Source: a bacterium (GTDB lineage Bacteria; Pseudomonadota; Gammaproteobacteria; GCA-002705445; GCA-002716945). From it: DNA of 40,319 nucleotides. This document shows positions 1 to 9,422 of the stretch, one piece after another. Location: NCBI GenBank assembly GCA_029979505.1, contig JAPOHH010000009.1, positions 1-40,319 on the forward strand, in the 5' to 3' direction. The stretch's first letter is position 1; every line of letters begins with the position of its first letter. The notes below the pieces were generated by a model, which was not told the origin of the DNA, ran no database searches, and worked only from the letters and a program-made list of their open reading frames with translations. A program made the translations under genes and the position numbers.

Positions 1-611
1 AACAAAGAGTTGCGATTGCTAGAGCGATAGCACCAAAACCAAATTTACTCCTACTTGATGAACCCTTCAGTGCTCTTGATTATGAACTTAAAGATAATCT
101 CATGAGTGACATTATGAAACTAATAAAGTCAGAAAAAATTACGGCTATACTTATCACTCACAGTGCAGAGGAAGCTTTTAAAATGTCAGATAAAATTGCG
201 TTCATCAGTAATAATACGATCACTCAGTTTGCAAATCCGTATGACATCTACCATAGGCCAAACTCAAAAGAAATCGCAAATTTTTTTGGAATATCCTCGT
301 ACATTAAAGCAAAGATTACTGATTCTAGCCATATCAGCTGCGTCTTGGGTGATTTTGTTGGCATAGCAGATAGATTTAAAAATGGAGCTGATGTAGATTT
401 ATTGATTCGGCCAGATGATATTATTCATGATGACGATTCACTTTTTTCTGCTAAAGTTACAGAGAAAACATTTCGTGGTTCAGACTTTCTCTATGAATTA
501 GAGCTTAAGGATGGTCAGAGAATATTTTGCTACGCACCTAGTCATCATAACCATCAAATTAATGAAGTGATAGGCATAAAGTTAAATCTTGATCATTTAG
601 TTATTTTCTAG
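1..611 (+). CDS. ABC transporter ATP-binding protein, 3' part (ferric-iron/FbpC-like)
   Basis: The gene runs in from before the window; the first complete codon is at base 3. The visible part opens at the end of the ABC signature (QRVAIARA), followed by Walker B and D-loop (LLLLDEPFSALD) and the switch histidine (ITHSAEEA). It ends in a short TOBE-like region with an IRPDDI motif. The Walker A half lies outside. The linker 'YDIYHRP...FFG' resembles ATPases of the FbpC/PotA/UgpC type, which energise uptake of iron(III), polyamines or sugars. Ferric iron is my best guess and is not proven, because the permease and binding-protein genes are not in view. The stop is 2 bp from the convergent fadD stop, with no terminator between them. 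Confidence 0.85.
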   Translation, partial: QRVAIARAIAPKPNLLLLDEPFSALDYELKDNLMSDIMKLIKSEKITAILITHSAEEAFKMSDKIAFISNNTITQFANPYDIYHRPNSKEIANFFGISSYIKAKITDSSHISCVLGDFVGIADRFKNGADVDLLIRPDDIIHDDDSLFSAKVTEKTFRGSDFLYELELKDGQRIFCYAPSHHNHQINEVIGIKLNLDHLVIF

Positions 612-613
612 AG

Positions 614-2266
614 TTAATCAAGATTTCTTAGTTCTCTTCTTAATATTTTACCTACATTTGTCTTAGGCAAATCATCTATAAATATAATCTTTTTGGGTAC
701 TTTGTACTCAGTCAGCCCCTCTTTACAAAATGTAATTACTTCATTATCTGAGAGGCTTTTATTTTTTTTAACAATAAATGCCTTAATATATTCTCCCCTG
801 TTTTTATCAGGAACACCAATCACTCCAGCTTCTAGAATATCTGGATGAGTCGTTAAGTAATCCTCCAATTCATTCGGAAAAACGTTATAACCAGAAGAAA
901 TAATCATATCTTTTTTTCTATCCACAATAGTAAGATAACCATCTGCACTAATTGAAGCAATATCTCCTGTCTTAAAGAAACCATCACTAGTAAACGGATT
1001 TTCTTGATCTTGAGGATGTTTCCAATAACCGGACATAACCTGAGGCCCCATAACGCAGAGCTCTCCAGGTTGATCATCATTTATAGTATCTCCATGTTCA
1101 TTAATAATCTTAATACTCGTAGACTGAACAGGAAGACCAATACTTCCGTTATACAGACTATCAATTTTATTAATTGAAATAACAGGAGAAGTTTCTGTTA
1201 ATCCATAGCCTTGTGTAATATTAGTTCCAGTGATTGTTCTCCAATTTTTTGCAGTCTCACTCAAAACTGCCATACCTCCTCCTACTGAAAATTTAAAGGC
1301 TGAGAAATCTAGATCTTTAAATTTTTTACTTGTTAAAAGAAGATTAAACAAAGTATTAACAGCAGTCATCACTGTAAATTTTTTCTTTTTAAGAACATTA
1401 AGGAAAGATTTTAAATCTCTTGGATTTGCAATCAGAACGTTCTCAGCTCCTATTTTTAGAAAAGTTAAGCAGTTGACAGTGAAAGAAAAAATGTGAAACA
1501 AAGGTAAGGCTGTAATAATAATCTCTTCTCCTTTTTTTATATGAGGTTCTATCCAGTTTGATACTTGCTGCACATTAGATAATAGATTTTTATGTGTCAA
1601 CACAGCAGCTTTAGATTTACCTGTGGTCCCACCCGTATATTGCAAAAGTGCTATATCATTCTGCTCAACATGAATATCTTCAAAACCAAAATTATTTGAA
1701 ATAATATCTTTAAAATAAATAGTATTTTTATTCTTTTTTATATTGACTGTTTGCTTTTTATAGAACATTACTATTGGAATAACTAATTTCATAAATGGAT
1801 TTAATAAATCGCTTATTTGACAAATAATAATTTTTTTTAGTCTTGAATTTTTAATACATGGTTCAAGTTCATTAAAAAATTTGTCTAAAACAAAAATATA
1901 CTCAGCTTCCGAATCTTCTAAAAGATGTTTTATCTCTCTTGATTTATACATAGGATTTACATTAATTACAGTTGCTCCACAATAATAAGAGCCAAACAAT
2001 GTTATAGGATAAGTGAGTAGATTAGGTAACATAATAGCTATCTTAGTATTTTTTTTTACACCAAGATATTGTAAATATGCTGCCAACCTTTTAGATAACA
2101 AGCTTGTCATTTTATAGGTTAATGAACTATTTAAACTGTAATATGCAAGTTTAGAATCATATTCTCTTGCTGAAGATTCAAGTAAATCAATAATAGTATC
2201 ATTATCGATATCACCTAGATTTTCACTCAAGTGTTTTGGATACTCTTTATGCCATTTATTTTTCAT
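614..2266 (-). CDS. fadD: Long-chain fatty acid--CoA ligase
   Basis: ANL-superfamily enzyme that activates free fatty acids to acyl-CoA through an acyl-adenylate, at the inner membrane. The P-loop-like motif YTGGTTGKSKAA, the adenylate motif QGYGLTET, the TGD motif and the hinge region DRKKDMIISSGYNVFP are all visible, and the C-terminal domain ends with a PKTNVGKI-type lysine motif. The reading frame is open to 2323, but the start at 2266 (MKNKWHKEYPKHL) matches the N-terminus of E. coli FadD and gives 551 aa, close to the usual 560. No clear Shine-Dalgarno is seen. It lies downstream of groEL on the same strand but behind a strong terminator, so it is probably transcribed separately. Confidence 0.9.
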   Translation of the reverse strand: MKNKWHKEYPKHLSENLGDIDNDTIIDLLESSAREYDSKLAYYSLNSSLTYKMTSLLSKRLAAYLQYLGVKKNTKIAIMLPNLLTYPITLFGSYYCGATVINVNPMYKSREIKHLLEDSEAEYIFVLDKFFNELEPCIKNSRLKKIIICQISDLLNPFMKLVIPIVMFYKKQTVNIKKNKNTIYFKDIISNNFGFEDIHVEQNDIALLQYTGGTTGKSKAAVLTHKNLLSNVQQVSNWIEPHIKKGEEIIITALPLFHIFSFTVNCLTFLKIGAENVLIANPRDLKSFLNVLKKKKFTVMTAVNTLFNLLLTSKKFKDLDFSAFKFSVGGGMAVLSETAKNWRTITGTNITQGYGLTETSPVISINKIDSLYNGSIGLPVQSTSIKIINEHGDTINDDQPGELCVMGPQVMSGYWKHPQDQENPFTSDGFFKTGDIASISADGYLTIVDRKKDMIISSGYNVFPNELEDYLTTHPDILEAGVIGVPDKNRGEYIKAFIVKKNKSLSDNEVITFCKEGLTEYKVPKKIIFIDDLPKTNVGKILRRELRNLD

Positions 2267-2309
2267 TTCATATGAATTGTAACATTGAATATATTTGAAA
2301 ATTATCAAA

Positions 2310-2346
2310 TATACAAAAAACAAAGCCTCTTAAAAAAGAGGCTTTG
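2310..2346 (-). terminator. Intrinsic terminator of the groESL operon
   Basis: On the minus strand, an 11-bp perfect stem (arms at 2336-2346 and 2321-2331) with a 4-nt loop is followed by a run of six T (2315-2320). It lies 26 bp past the groEL stop. This is the only textbook intrinsic terminator I found in the window. Confidence 0.92.
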
Positions 2347-2372
2347 AGTGAACTTTAATTGGATTGAAAGGG

Positions 2373-4046
<1,674 letters not shown>

Positions 4047-4059
4047 TTATCCTCAAATA

Positions 4060-4350
4060 TTAATTAGTTATTATTGCGGTGATATCGTCTTCTCTCATGA
4101 CAAGCATTTCTTCACCGTCAATAGTTATTTCTGTTCCTGAGTATTTTCCAAATAGGATTTGATCCCCTTCTTTGACATCTAGAGGTCTAATATCGCCATT
4201 TTCAAGTATTTTACCTTTACCAACAGCAACAATTTCACCTTTTACTGGTTTTTCTGTGGCACTGTCAGGTATTACAATACCACCTGGTGATGTCTTCTCT
4301 TCTTCTGTTCTTCTTACGATTACACGATCATGTAATGGTCTTATATTCAT
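4060..4350 (-). CDS. groES: Co-chaperonin GroES (Hsp10)
   Basis: Seven-subunit lid of the GroEL chamber. The 96-aa product is full length: [18 protein letters not shown] at the start, the mobile-loop region [11 protein letters not shown], and the conserved [14 protein letters not shown] strong Shine-Dalgarno (AGAGGT) lies 7 bases before the ATG. It is the first gene after the CIRCE element and promoter, and groEL follows by 19 bp. Confidence 0.98.
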   Translation of the reverse strand: MNIRPLHDRVIVRRTEEEKTSPGGIVIPDSATEKPVKGEIVAVGKGKILENGDIRPLDVKEGDQILFGKYSGTEITIDGEEMLVMREDDITAIITN

Positions 4351-4374
4351 TATTTACCTCTCTTAAATTATAAG

Positions 4375-4401
4375 TTAGCACTCTAACCCTACGACTGCTA
4401 A
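4375..4401 (-). promoter_or_regulatory. CIRCE operator (HrcA site) in the groESL leader
   Basis: An inverted repeat with arms TTAGCACTC (4375-4383) and GACTGCTAA (4393-4401) and a spacer of exactly 9 bp. The CIRCE consensus is TTAGCACTC-N9-GAGTGCTAA, so 17 of 18 arm bases match. It directly follows the -10 box of the groES promoter, where a bound HrcA repressor would block initiation. HrcA itself is not in this window. Confidence 0.92.
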
Positions 4402-4428
4402 TGATATGGACTTTGACTCAAATTTCAA
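4401..4428 (-). promoter_or_regulatory. groESL promoter
   Basis: On the minus strand, a -35 box TTGAAA (4423-4428), 16 bp spacer and a -10 box TATCAT (4401-4406). This is a good sigma-70 promoter, and the CIRCE element begins at the end of the -10 box. The same -35 reads CTTGAAA, the sigma-32 -35 consensus, and a CCATAT sequence 13 bp further on loosely resembles a sigma-32 -10. Dual recognition is possible, but the spacing for sigma-32 is poor. Confidence 0.7.
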
Positions 4429-4444
4429 GGATTATACAAAAAAA

Positions 4445-4852
4445 CTACTCATCATTCCTGTAATCACCATCAATGATATTATTCTTATTACTGTTTTTAT
4501 TTCGTGTCCTATTATCATTTTTAAAATATTTGGAAATCTGGGATCTGAAGATCGGCAGCAATAAAAGAAGTCCTAGAGAATCAGTTAGAAATCCTGGGAT
4601 TATTAATAATATGCCAGCAATTAATGAATATACGTTTGCTGTATATCGTTGGTGCATATTTTCAAGATTTCTTATATCAAAAATGCTTAATTTTATATTT
4701 CTAAGGTTAGATTTTATTAAATATATTCCCAGAAATATTGTAAGAAAGATTAAGAAAATAACATTTAAACTACCAATGTCTGAACCTAACTCAATAAAAA
4801 TCACTAGCTCTAGCAAAGGTATTATAAGAAAAAGATACCTGAGTTTATTCAT
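4445..4852 (-). CDS. fxsA: FxsA family membrane protein
   Basis: Small cytoplasmic-membrane protein of 135 aa with hydrophobic segments near residues 5-25, 30-46 and 75-98. It has the family signature IAGILLIIPGFLTDSLG followed by LLLLPIFR. FxsA in E. coli relieves exclusion of phage T7 by the F plasmid when overproduced; its normal role is unclear. As in E. coli it precedes groES on the same strand. Its stop is 16 bp from the -35 box of the groES promoter. No strong ribosome site precedes the chosen ATG. Confidence 0.88.
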   Translation of the reverse strand: MNKLRYLFLIIPLLELVIFIELGSDIGSLNVIFLIFLTIFLGIYLIKSNLRNIKLSIFDIRNLENMHQRYTANVYSLIAGILLIIPGFLTDSLGLLLLLPIFRSQISKYFKNDNRTRNKNSNKNNIIDGDYRNDE

Positions 4853-4992
4853 GAGATGATTATAAGGTAAAAAAGGAAAATTATCATATTCATGCCTAAT
4901 AATAGGTAATATGAGATAAATTAACTAAAAATAATTGAGTAATTGCATAACACTGTAACCCCTGAAATAATAACAATAGAAATTAAAAAGAG

Positions 4993-4998
4993 TATAAT
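4993..4998 (+). promoter_or_regulatory. Possible -10 box for dsbD
   Basis: A perfect TATAAT lies 18 bp before the dsbD ATG, in the 164-bp gap separating it from divergent fxsA. No convincing -35 lies at the right distance. The implied leader is only about a dozen bases. Nothing else was recognised in this gap. Confidence 0.35.
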
Positions 4999-5016
4999 AA
5001 TTTTTCAAAAATAAAG

Positions 5017-6771
5017 ATGATATCGACTTTTAAAAAAATAAGCCTAATCTTATTCTTAGGATTTTTTTCTTTTTCAGCAATAAACAATGTGCATGCTGAA
5101 TTACCAAAAAATGATTCAGAATTTCTCTCCCCTGAAGATGCATTCAAAATTAATTATGAAATAGTTAATCATAATCAAATCAAAATTAATTGGAAAATTC
5201 ATCCTGGTTATTATTTGTATATGGGAATGTTTGAATTTGAATCACTTGATGAATCAAACAAAATTATCAAAGTTGAAATGCCGGAGGGTGAGAAAAAGAA
5301 AGATGAGTTTTTTGGTGATGTAGATGTCTTCTACTACTCTACGGTCGCTGATATCTTTTTTGAGAAAAATATAAATGATTCACATAAAATAAAAATTAAA
5401 TACCAAGGTTGTGCGGATGCTGGATTATGCTACCCACCAGTATTCAAGACATTATCTTTAAAAAAAAAGTATCCAATAAGTAAACTTGAAAAAACATCAT
5501 TGTTTGAGAGTCAAAATGCTATGAGCAACTCACTTCTCTCAAATTCACTATTCTATAATACGATAATTTTCTATATAGCTGGTTTATTACTAGCATTTAC
5601 GCCTTGCGTGCTACCAATGGTGCCCATACTCACAGGCATTATTGCAGGGCAAGGAAATGTGTCGCAAAAAAGATCAATCTCTTTATCATTGGTCTATGTT
5701 TTCAGCATGTCTATAACCTACTCAGCTGCAGGTATAATTGTTGCTCTTTCTGGAACTAATATTCAAGCTAGTCTTCAAAACCCTTATGTAATAGGGTCAA
5801 TATCATTTTTATTTCTCTTATTCGCATTGGCTATGTTTAAATTCTTCAATTTACAAATGCCTAAATCTATTCAAACATTATTTACTAAATTAAGTAACAA
5901 ACAAAAGTCTGGCACTGTAAGAGATGTAGCCGTTATGGGGGTACTATCTGCTTTAATTGTAGGCCCGTGTGTCACCGCACCTCTCATCGGAGCATTAATC
6001 TATATCGCAAGTACAGGTGATATAATTGTTGGGGGCCTTGCTCTTTTTGCTTTAGGAATAGGTATGGGTACTCCACTAGTTATACTAGGATCCACTACGA
6101 CTAAGTTAATTTCAAAAATAGGACGATACTTAGAGCTTGTAAATTACTTTTTTGGAATTTTATTTTTAATAGTTTCAATTTGGTTATTAGAGAGAATACT
6201 ATCAGTCGAAATAGCTGCTTATTTATGGTCATTATTATCCATAATTATGATTGTGATACTAATAAAGTCCTTGAAAATTATAAATAATAATATTTATAAA
6301 AGTTTTACTTATGGGAGCTCTTTAACTCTATTTATATACTCGAGTTTACAAGTCTATGGTATTCAAAATAATTCATATTATGAACCTATAACAAGTTTTA
6401 TTGAAAAAGAAAGGTATGTTGATTTCATTACAGTTAACACAAGTCAGGATTTGAATAAACTAATAAGAGATTCAAAACTACCTGTTATGGTGGATCTTTA
6501 TGCAGATTGGTGTGTTGCTTGCAAAGAATTAGAAAAATATACTTTCAGCAATCCTAAAGTAAGCAATATCCTTAATCAATTGATGCTTATAAAGTTTGAC
6601 ATAACAGATACTAATGAGAATCATTCAAAATATTTACAGTCTATGCGCATCTTTGGACCGCCCGCACTGTTCTTTTATGATAAAGAAGGTAATGAAATCA
6701 AGGATGCCAGAGTTGTAGGCTTTATTGAAAGTGAGAATTTCCTAAAAATTTTAGAAATTGTAAAAAAATAA
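5017..6771 (+). CDS. dsbD: Thiol:disulfide interchange protein DsbD
   Basis: Carries reducing power from cytoplasmic thioredoxin across the inner membrane to periplasmic thiol proteins (DsbC, cytochrome c maturation). The 584-aa product has the full three-part layout. A signal peptide ends near residue 28 (NNVHA). A periplasmic alpha domain has the Cys pair C132/C138 (GCADAGLCYPP). The membrane domain has C197 (FTPCVLPM) and C318 (GPCVTAPL). A C-terminal thioredoxin domain has the CVAC site at C499/C502. All six redox cysteines are present. TrxA, its likely electron donor, is encoded at 28657. Confidence 0.95.
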   Translation: MISTFKKISLILFLGFFSFSAINNVHAELPKNDSEFLSPEDAFKINYEIVNHNQIKINWKIHPGYYLYMGMFEFESLDESNKIIKVEMPEGEKKKDEFFGDVDVFYYSTVADIFFEKNINDSHKIKIKYQGCADAGLCYPPVFKTLSLKKKYPISKLEKTSLFESQNAMSNSLLSNSLFYNTIIFYIAGLLLAFTPCVLPMVPILTGIIAGQGNVSQKRSISLSLVYVFSMSITYSAAGIIVALSGTNIQASLQNPYVIGSISFLFLLFALAMFKFFNLQMPKSIQTLFTKLSNKQKSGTVRDVAVMGVLSALIVGPCVTAPLIGALIYIASTGDIIVGGLALFALGIGMGTPLVILGSTTTKLISKIGRYLELVNYFFGILFLIVSIWLLERILSVEIAAYLWSLLSIIMIVILIKSLKIINNNIYKSFTYGSSLTLFIYSSLQVYGIQNNSYYEPITSFIEKERYVDFITVNTSQDLNKLIRDSKLPVMVDLYADWCVACKELEKYTFSNPKVSNILNQLMLIKFDITDTNENHSKYLQSMRIFGPPALFFYDKEGNEIKDARVVGFIESENFLKILEIVKK

Positions 6772-6836
6772 AATAAAACTTCTATTTTCTTTTAAGTTCA
6801 TATAAAATCACCTAAAATTAATTAAATACTTATAAA

Positions 6837-7268
6837 ATGAGAATATTAGTACTCAATGGACCTAATTTAAACCTTCTTGGCACCAGAGAACCTGAGATAT
6901 ACGGGTCAGAAACACTAAGTGACATTGAGAACAAATTACTCTCGCAAGCTTCAGAAAACTCCATAGATATTGATTTTTTTCAGTCTAATTCAGAAAATGG
7001 ATTAATAGATCGATTACATCAAGCAAAGAAGGAGTCGGTAGATTACGTAATTATTAACCCTGGTGCTTTTACTCACACTAGCGTTGCACTAAGAGATGCA
7101 TTTCTTGGTGTAAACATACCGTTCATAGAAGTACATATTTCCAATATATACAGTAGAGAAGACTTTAGAAAAAAATCTTTTTTGTCCGACATTAGCTTAG
7201 GTCTTATTTCAGGGTTAGGAACTGCTGGTTATGAATTTGCATTATTATCAATTACACGAAGAGGTTAA
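6837..7268 (+). CDS. aroQ: 3-dehydroquinate dehydratase, type II
   Basis: Third step of the shikimate pathway: 3-dehydroquinate to 3-dehydroshikimate. The 143-aa length is normal for the dodecameric type II enzyme. Motifs visible are [20 protein letters not shown] with the catalytic tyrosine, the [16 protein letters not shown] stretch, and the [14 protein letters not shown] loop with its histidine and arginine. It is followed 2 bp later by accB, the usual gammaproteobacterial aroQ-accB-accC order. Confidence 0.96.
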   Translation: MRILVLNGPNLNLLGTREPEIYGSETLSDIENKLLSQASENSIDIDFFQSNSENGLIDRLHQAKKESVDYVIINPGAFTHTSVALRDAFLGVNIPFIEVHISNIYSREDFRKKSFLSDISLGLISGLGTAGYEFALLSITRRG

Positions 7269-7270
7269 AC

Positions 7271-7732
7271 ATGGATTTAAGAAAGATTAAGAAATTAATG
7301 GAACTTTTAGAAGAAAGTGGAATAGCAGAAATAGAAGTCAAAGAGGGTGAGGAATCTATTAAGTTATCAAGGAACACTTCAAATCTATCGGCTCCAGTTC
7401 AACAAATTATGCAACAGCCAGTTGTTGCATCACAGCAACAAATGCCACAAGCTCCTAATAGTCCTGCAAATTTAAAAGAAACTTCAGCAAATGAGAATCG
7501 AAACACCGTCAATTCTCCAATGGTAGGCACGTTCTATGCATCTGCATCACCTGAGTCTAAACCGTTTGTGACAGTTGGGCAGACTATTAAAAAAGGTGAC
7601 ACTTTGTGTATATTAGAAGCAATGAAAATGATGAATCAAGTCCAAGCTGAAACTGATGGTAAGATATTAGAAATATTAGTTGATAATGCTGAACCTGTAG
7701 AATTTGACCAACCTTTGTTCGTGATACAATGA
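7271..7732 (+). CDS. accB: Biotin carboxyl carrier protein of acetyl-CoA carboxylase
   Basis: Carries the biotin that moves CO2 from AccC to the carboxyltransferase in the first step of fatty acid synthesis. The 153-aa product has an N-terminal helical region, a Gln/Pro/Ala/Asn-rich flexible linker (about residues 42-78) and a C-terminal biotinyl domain. The biotinylation motif EAMKMMN puts the acceptor at Lys119. Its last bases overlap the accC start by 4 (ATGA), so the two are translationally coupled. Confidence 0.97.
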   Translation: MDLRKIKKLMELLEESGIAEIEVKEGEESIKLSRNTSNLSAPVQQIMQQPVVASQQQMPQAPNSPANLKETSANENRNTVNSPMVGTFYASASPESKPFVTVGQTIKKGDTLCILEAMKMMNQVQAETDGKILEILVDNAEPVEFDQPLFVIQ

Positions 7733-9075
7733 TCAAAAAGGTATTGATTGCAAATAGAGGTGAAATTGCTCTTCGTGTTTTGAGAGCCTGTAAAAAACTT
7801 GGTATTAAAACCGTCGCAGTTCATTCAACGGCTGATAGACAACTAGCACATGTCAAACTTGCAGACGAATCTGTTTGTATAGGTGGCCCAAATCCAAAAG
7901 AAAGTTACCTAAATATGCCATCAATAATAAGTGCAGCTGAGCTTACTAATTCAGATGCAATTCATCCAGGTTATGGATTTCTTTCTGAATCTGAAATGTT
8001 TGCAGAAATCATTGAGACTAACAAATTTAAATTTATCGGTCCTTCAAGCAAAGTATTGAACAAGATGGGTGATAAGATAAAAGCAAAAAACGCAATGAAA
8101 GATTTTGGAGTTCCATGTATTCCAGGTTTTGATGGCGTTCTTCCAGAACAACCAGATAAGGCTATGCTGAAAAAAGTCAATGAAATAGGTTATCCAATAA
8201 TGCTAAAAGCTATTCATGGTGGTGGTGGTAGAGGAATGATGGTTGTAGAGAATGAATCTGAATTAGCAAATAGTATGAATATTGTTAGAACTGAAGCAAA
8301 GAATGCATTTGGTAATGGTGATTTATATTTTGAAAAATATTTTGATAATCCGAGACATATTGAGATACAAATAATGAGTGATGAGCATGGTAATGCTGTT
8401 CACTTTGGAGAAAGAGATTGCTCAATGCAAAGAAGAAATCAAAAGATTATTGAGGAAACTCAAGCATGCGGTATATCACGTGAAGAAATTAATAAAATAG
8501 GTGCAATATGTTCAGAGGCCTGCGTGAAACTTGGTTATACTGGTGCAGGTACATTTGAATTTCTATATCAAGATGGCCATTTCAGCTTCATTGAAATGAA
8601 TACTAGAATACAAGTTGAACACCCTGTAACAGAACTTGTAACTAATACTGATTTAATTGCTGAACAGATTAAAGTCGCATCTGGCGAGAAACTTAGTATG
8701 AAACAAAGTGATATAACTCTTACTGGACACGCTATAGAATGTCGAATAAATGCTGAAGACCCTAACACGTTTATACCATCTCCGGGAAAAATTGAATCAT
8801 TTCATGCTCCAGGTGGGCCTGGTGTAAGAATTGATACTCATGTATATAGTGGCTATTCTGTTCCACCTTATTACGATTCATTATTAGCAAAATTAATCAC
8901 CTATGATAAGACAAGAGAGCTAGCTATTGAAAAGATGTATCAAGCTCTAAGCGAAACGGTAGTACAAGGTGTTAAGACAAATATTGATCTACATAAAAAG
9001 CTACTAAGAACTGATTTCTTTACATCTGGTAAATATTCTATTAACACATTGACTAAGTATATTAAAAATAACTAG
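7729..9075 (+). CDS. accC: Biotin carboxylase subunit of acetyl-CoA carboxylase
   Basis: ATP-grasp enzyme that carboxylates AccB-bound biotin with bicarbonate. The 448-aa length is normal. Visible are the N-terminal motif LIANRGEIALRVLRA, the glycine-rich ATP loop HGGGGRGMMVV, the catalytic region FIEMNTRIQVEHPVTE and the RINAEDP motif. It overlaps accB by 4 bases. The prmA and dusB genes that often separate accC from fis in gammaproteobacteria are absent here. Confidence 0.97.
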   Translation: MIKKVLIANRGEIALRVLRACKKLGIKTVAVHSTADRQLAHVKLADESVCIGGPNPKESYLNMPSIISAAELTNSDAIHPGYGFLSESEMFAEIIETNKFKFIGPSSKVLNKMGDKIKAKNAMKDFGVPCIPGFDGVLPEQPDKAMLKKVNEIGYPIMLKAIHGGGGRGMMVVENESELANSMNIVRTEAKNAFGNGDLYFEKYFDNPRHIEIQIMSDEHGNAVHFGERDCSMQRRNQKIIEETQACGISREEINKIGAICSEACVKLGYTGAGTFEFLYQDGHFSFIEMNTRIQVEHPVTELVTNTDLIAEQIKVASGEKLSMKQSDITLTGHAIECRINAEDPNTFIPSPGKIESFHAPGGPGVRIDTHVYSGYSVPPYYDSLLAKLITYDKTRELAIEKMYQALSETVVQGVKTNIDLHKKLLRTDFFTSGKYSINTLTKYIKNN

Positions 9076-9118
9076 TTTTTAAGTATTTAACCTTTATCAA
9101 TACTCTCTTTGATTGTAA

Positions 9119-9124
9119 TATAAT
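9119..9124 (+). promoter_or_regulatory. Possible -10 box upstream of fis
   Basis: A perfect TATAAT in the 81-bp gap between accC and fis, with only a weak -35 candidate (near 9093-9098). It would give a leader of about 25 bases and a separate start for fis-purH-purD. Confidence 0.35.
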
Positions 9125-9156
9125 CTTCTCGGGGTATCGTTTACTTTAAAATTAAT

Positions 9157-9420
9157 ATGAAAAAGAAAAGAGCTACAAAAAATCTATCTAATAGTAGTCT
9201 TAGCGCAGTTGTAAAAAAGGAAGCTAAATTATTTATTAAAAATATGAACGGCAATGGCAGTAGCTCAAATATGCATAGCCTTTTCCTCAATGATACAGAG
9301 AGGACTCTGATTGATACCGTTCTTGAATTATGCAAGGGAAACGTAACAAAGTCAGCTGATTTTTTAGGAATAAGTCGTGGTACATTAATAAAAAGAATAA
9401 AAGAATATGGCATTAAATAA
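9157..9420 (+). CDS. fis: Fis-family DNA-binding protein
   Basis: Nucleoid protein and transcription regulator that binds DNA as a dimer. The C-terminal third (LELCKGNVTKSADFLGISRGTLIKRIKEYGIK) is the Fis helix-turn-helix and is well conserved. At 87 aa the protein is shorter than E. coli Fis (98), and the N-terminal part is Lys/Ser-rich with little resemblance to the Hin-activating arm. No Shine-Dalgarno precedes this ATG; ATG codons at 9244 and 9271 would remove the basic N-terminus. Only 2 bases separate it from purH, suggesting cotranscription. Confidence 0.85.
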   Translation: MKKKRATKNLSNSSLSAVVKKEAKLFIKNMNGNGSSSNMHSLFLNDTERTLIDTVLELCKGNVTKSADFLGISRGTLIKRIKEYGIK

Positions 9421-9422
9421 AA

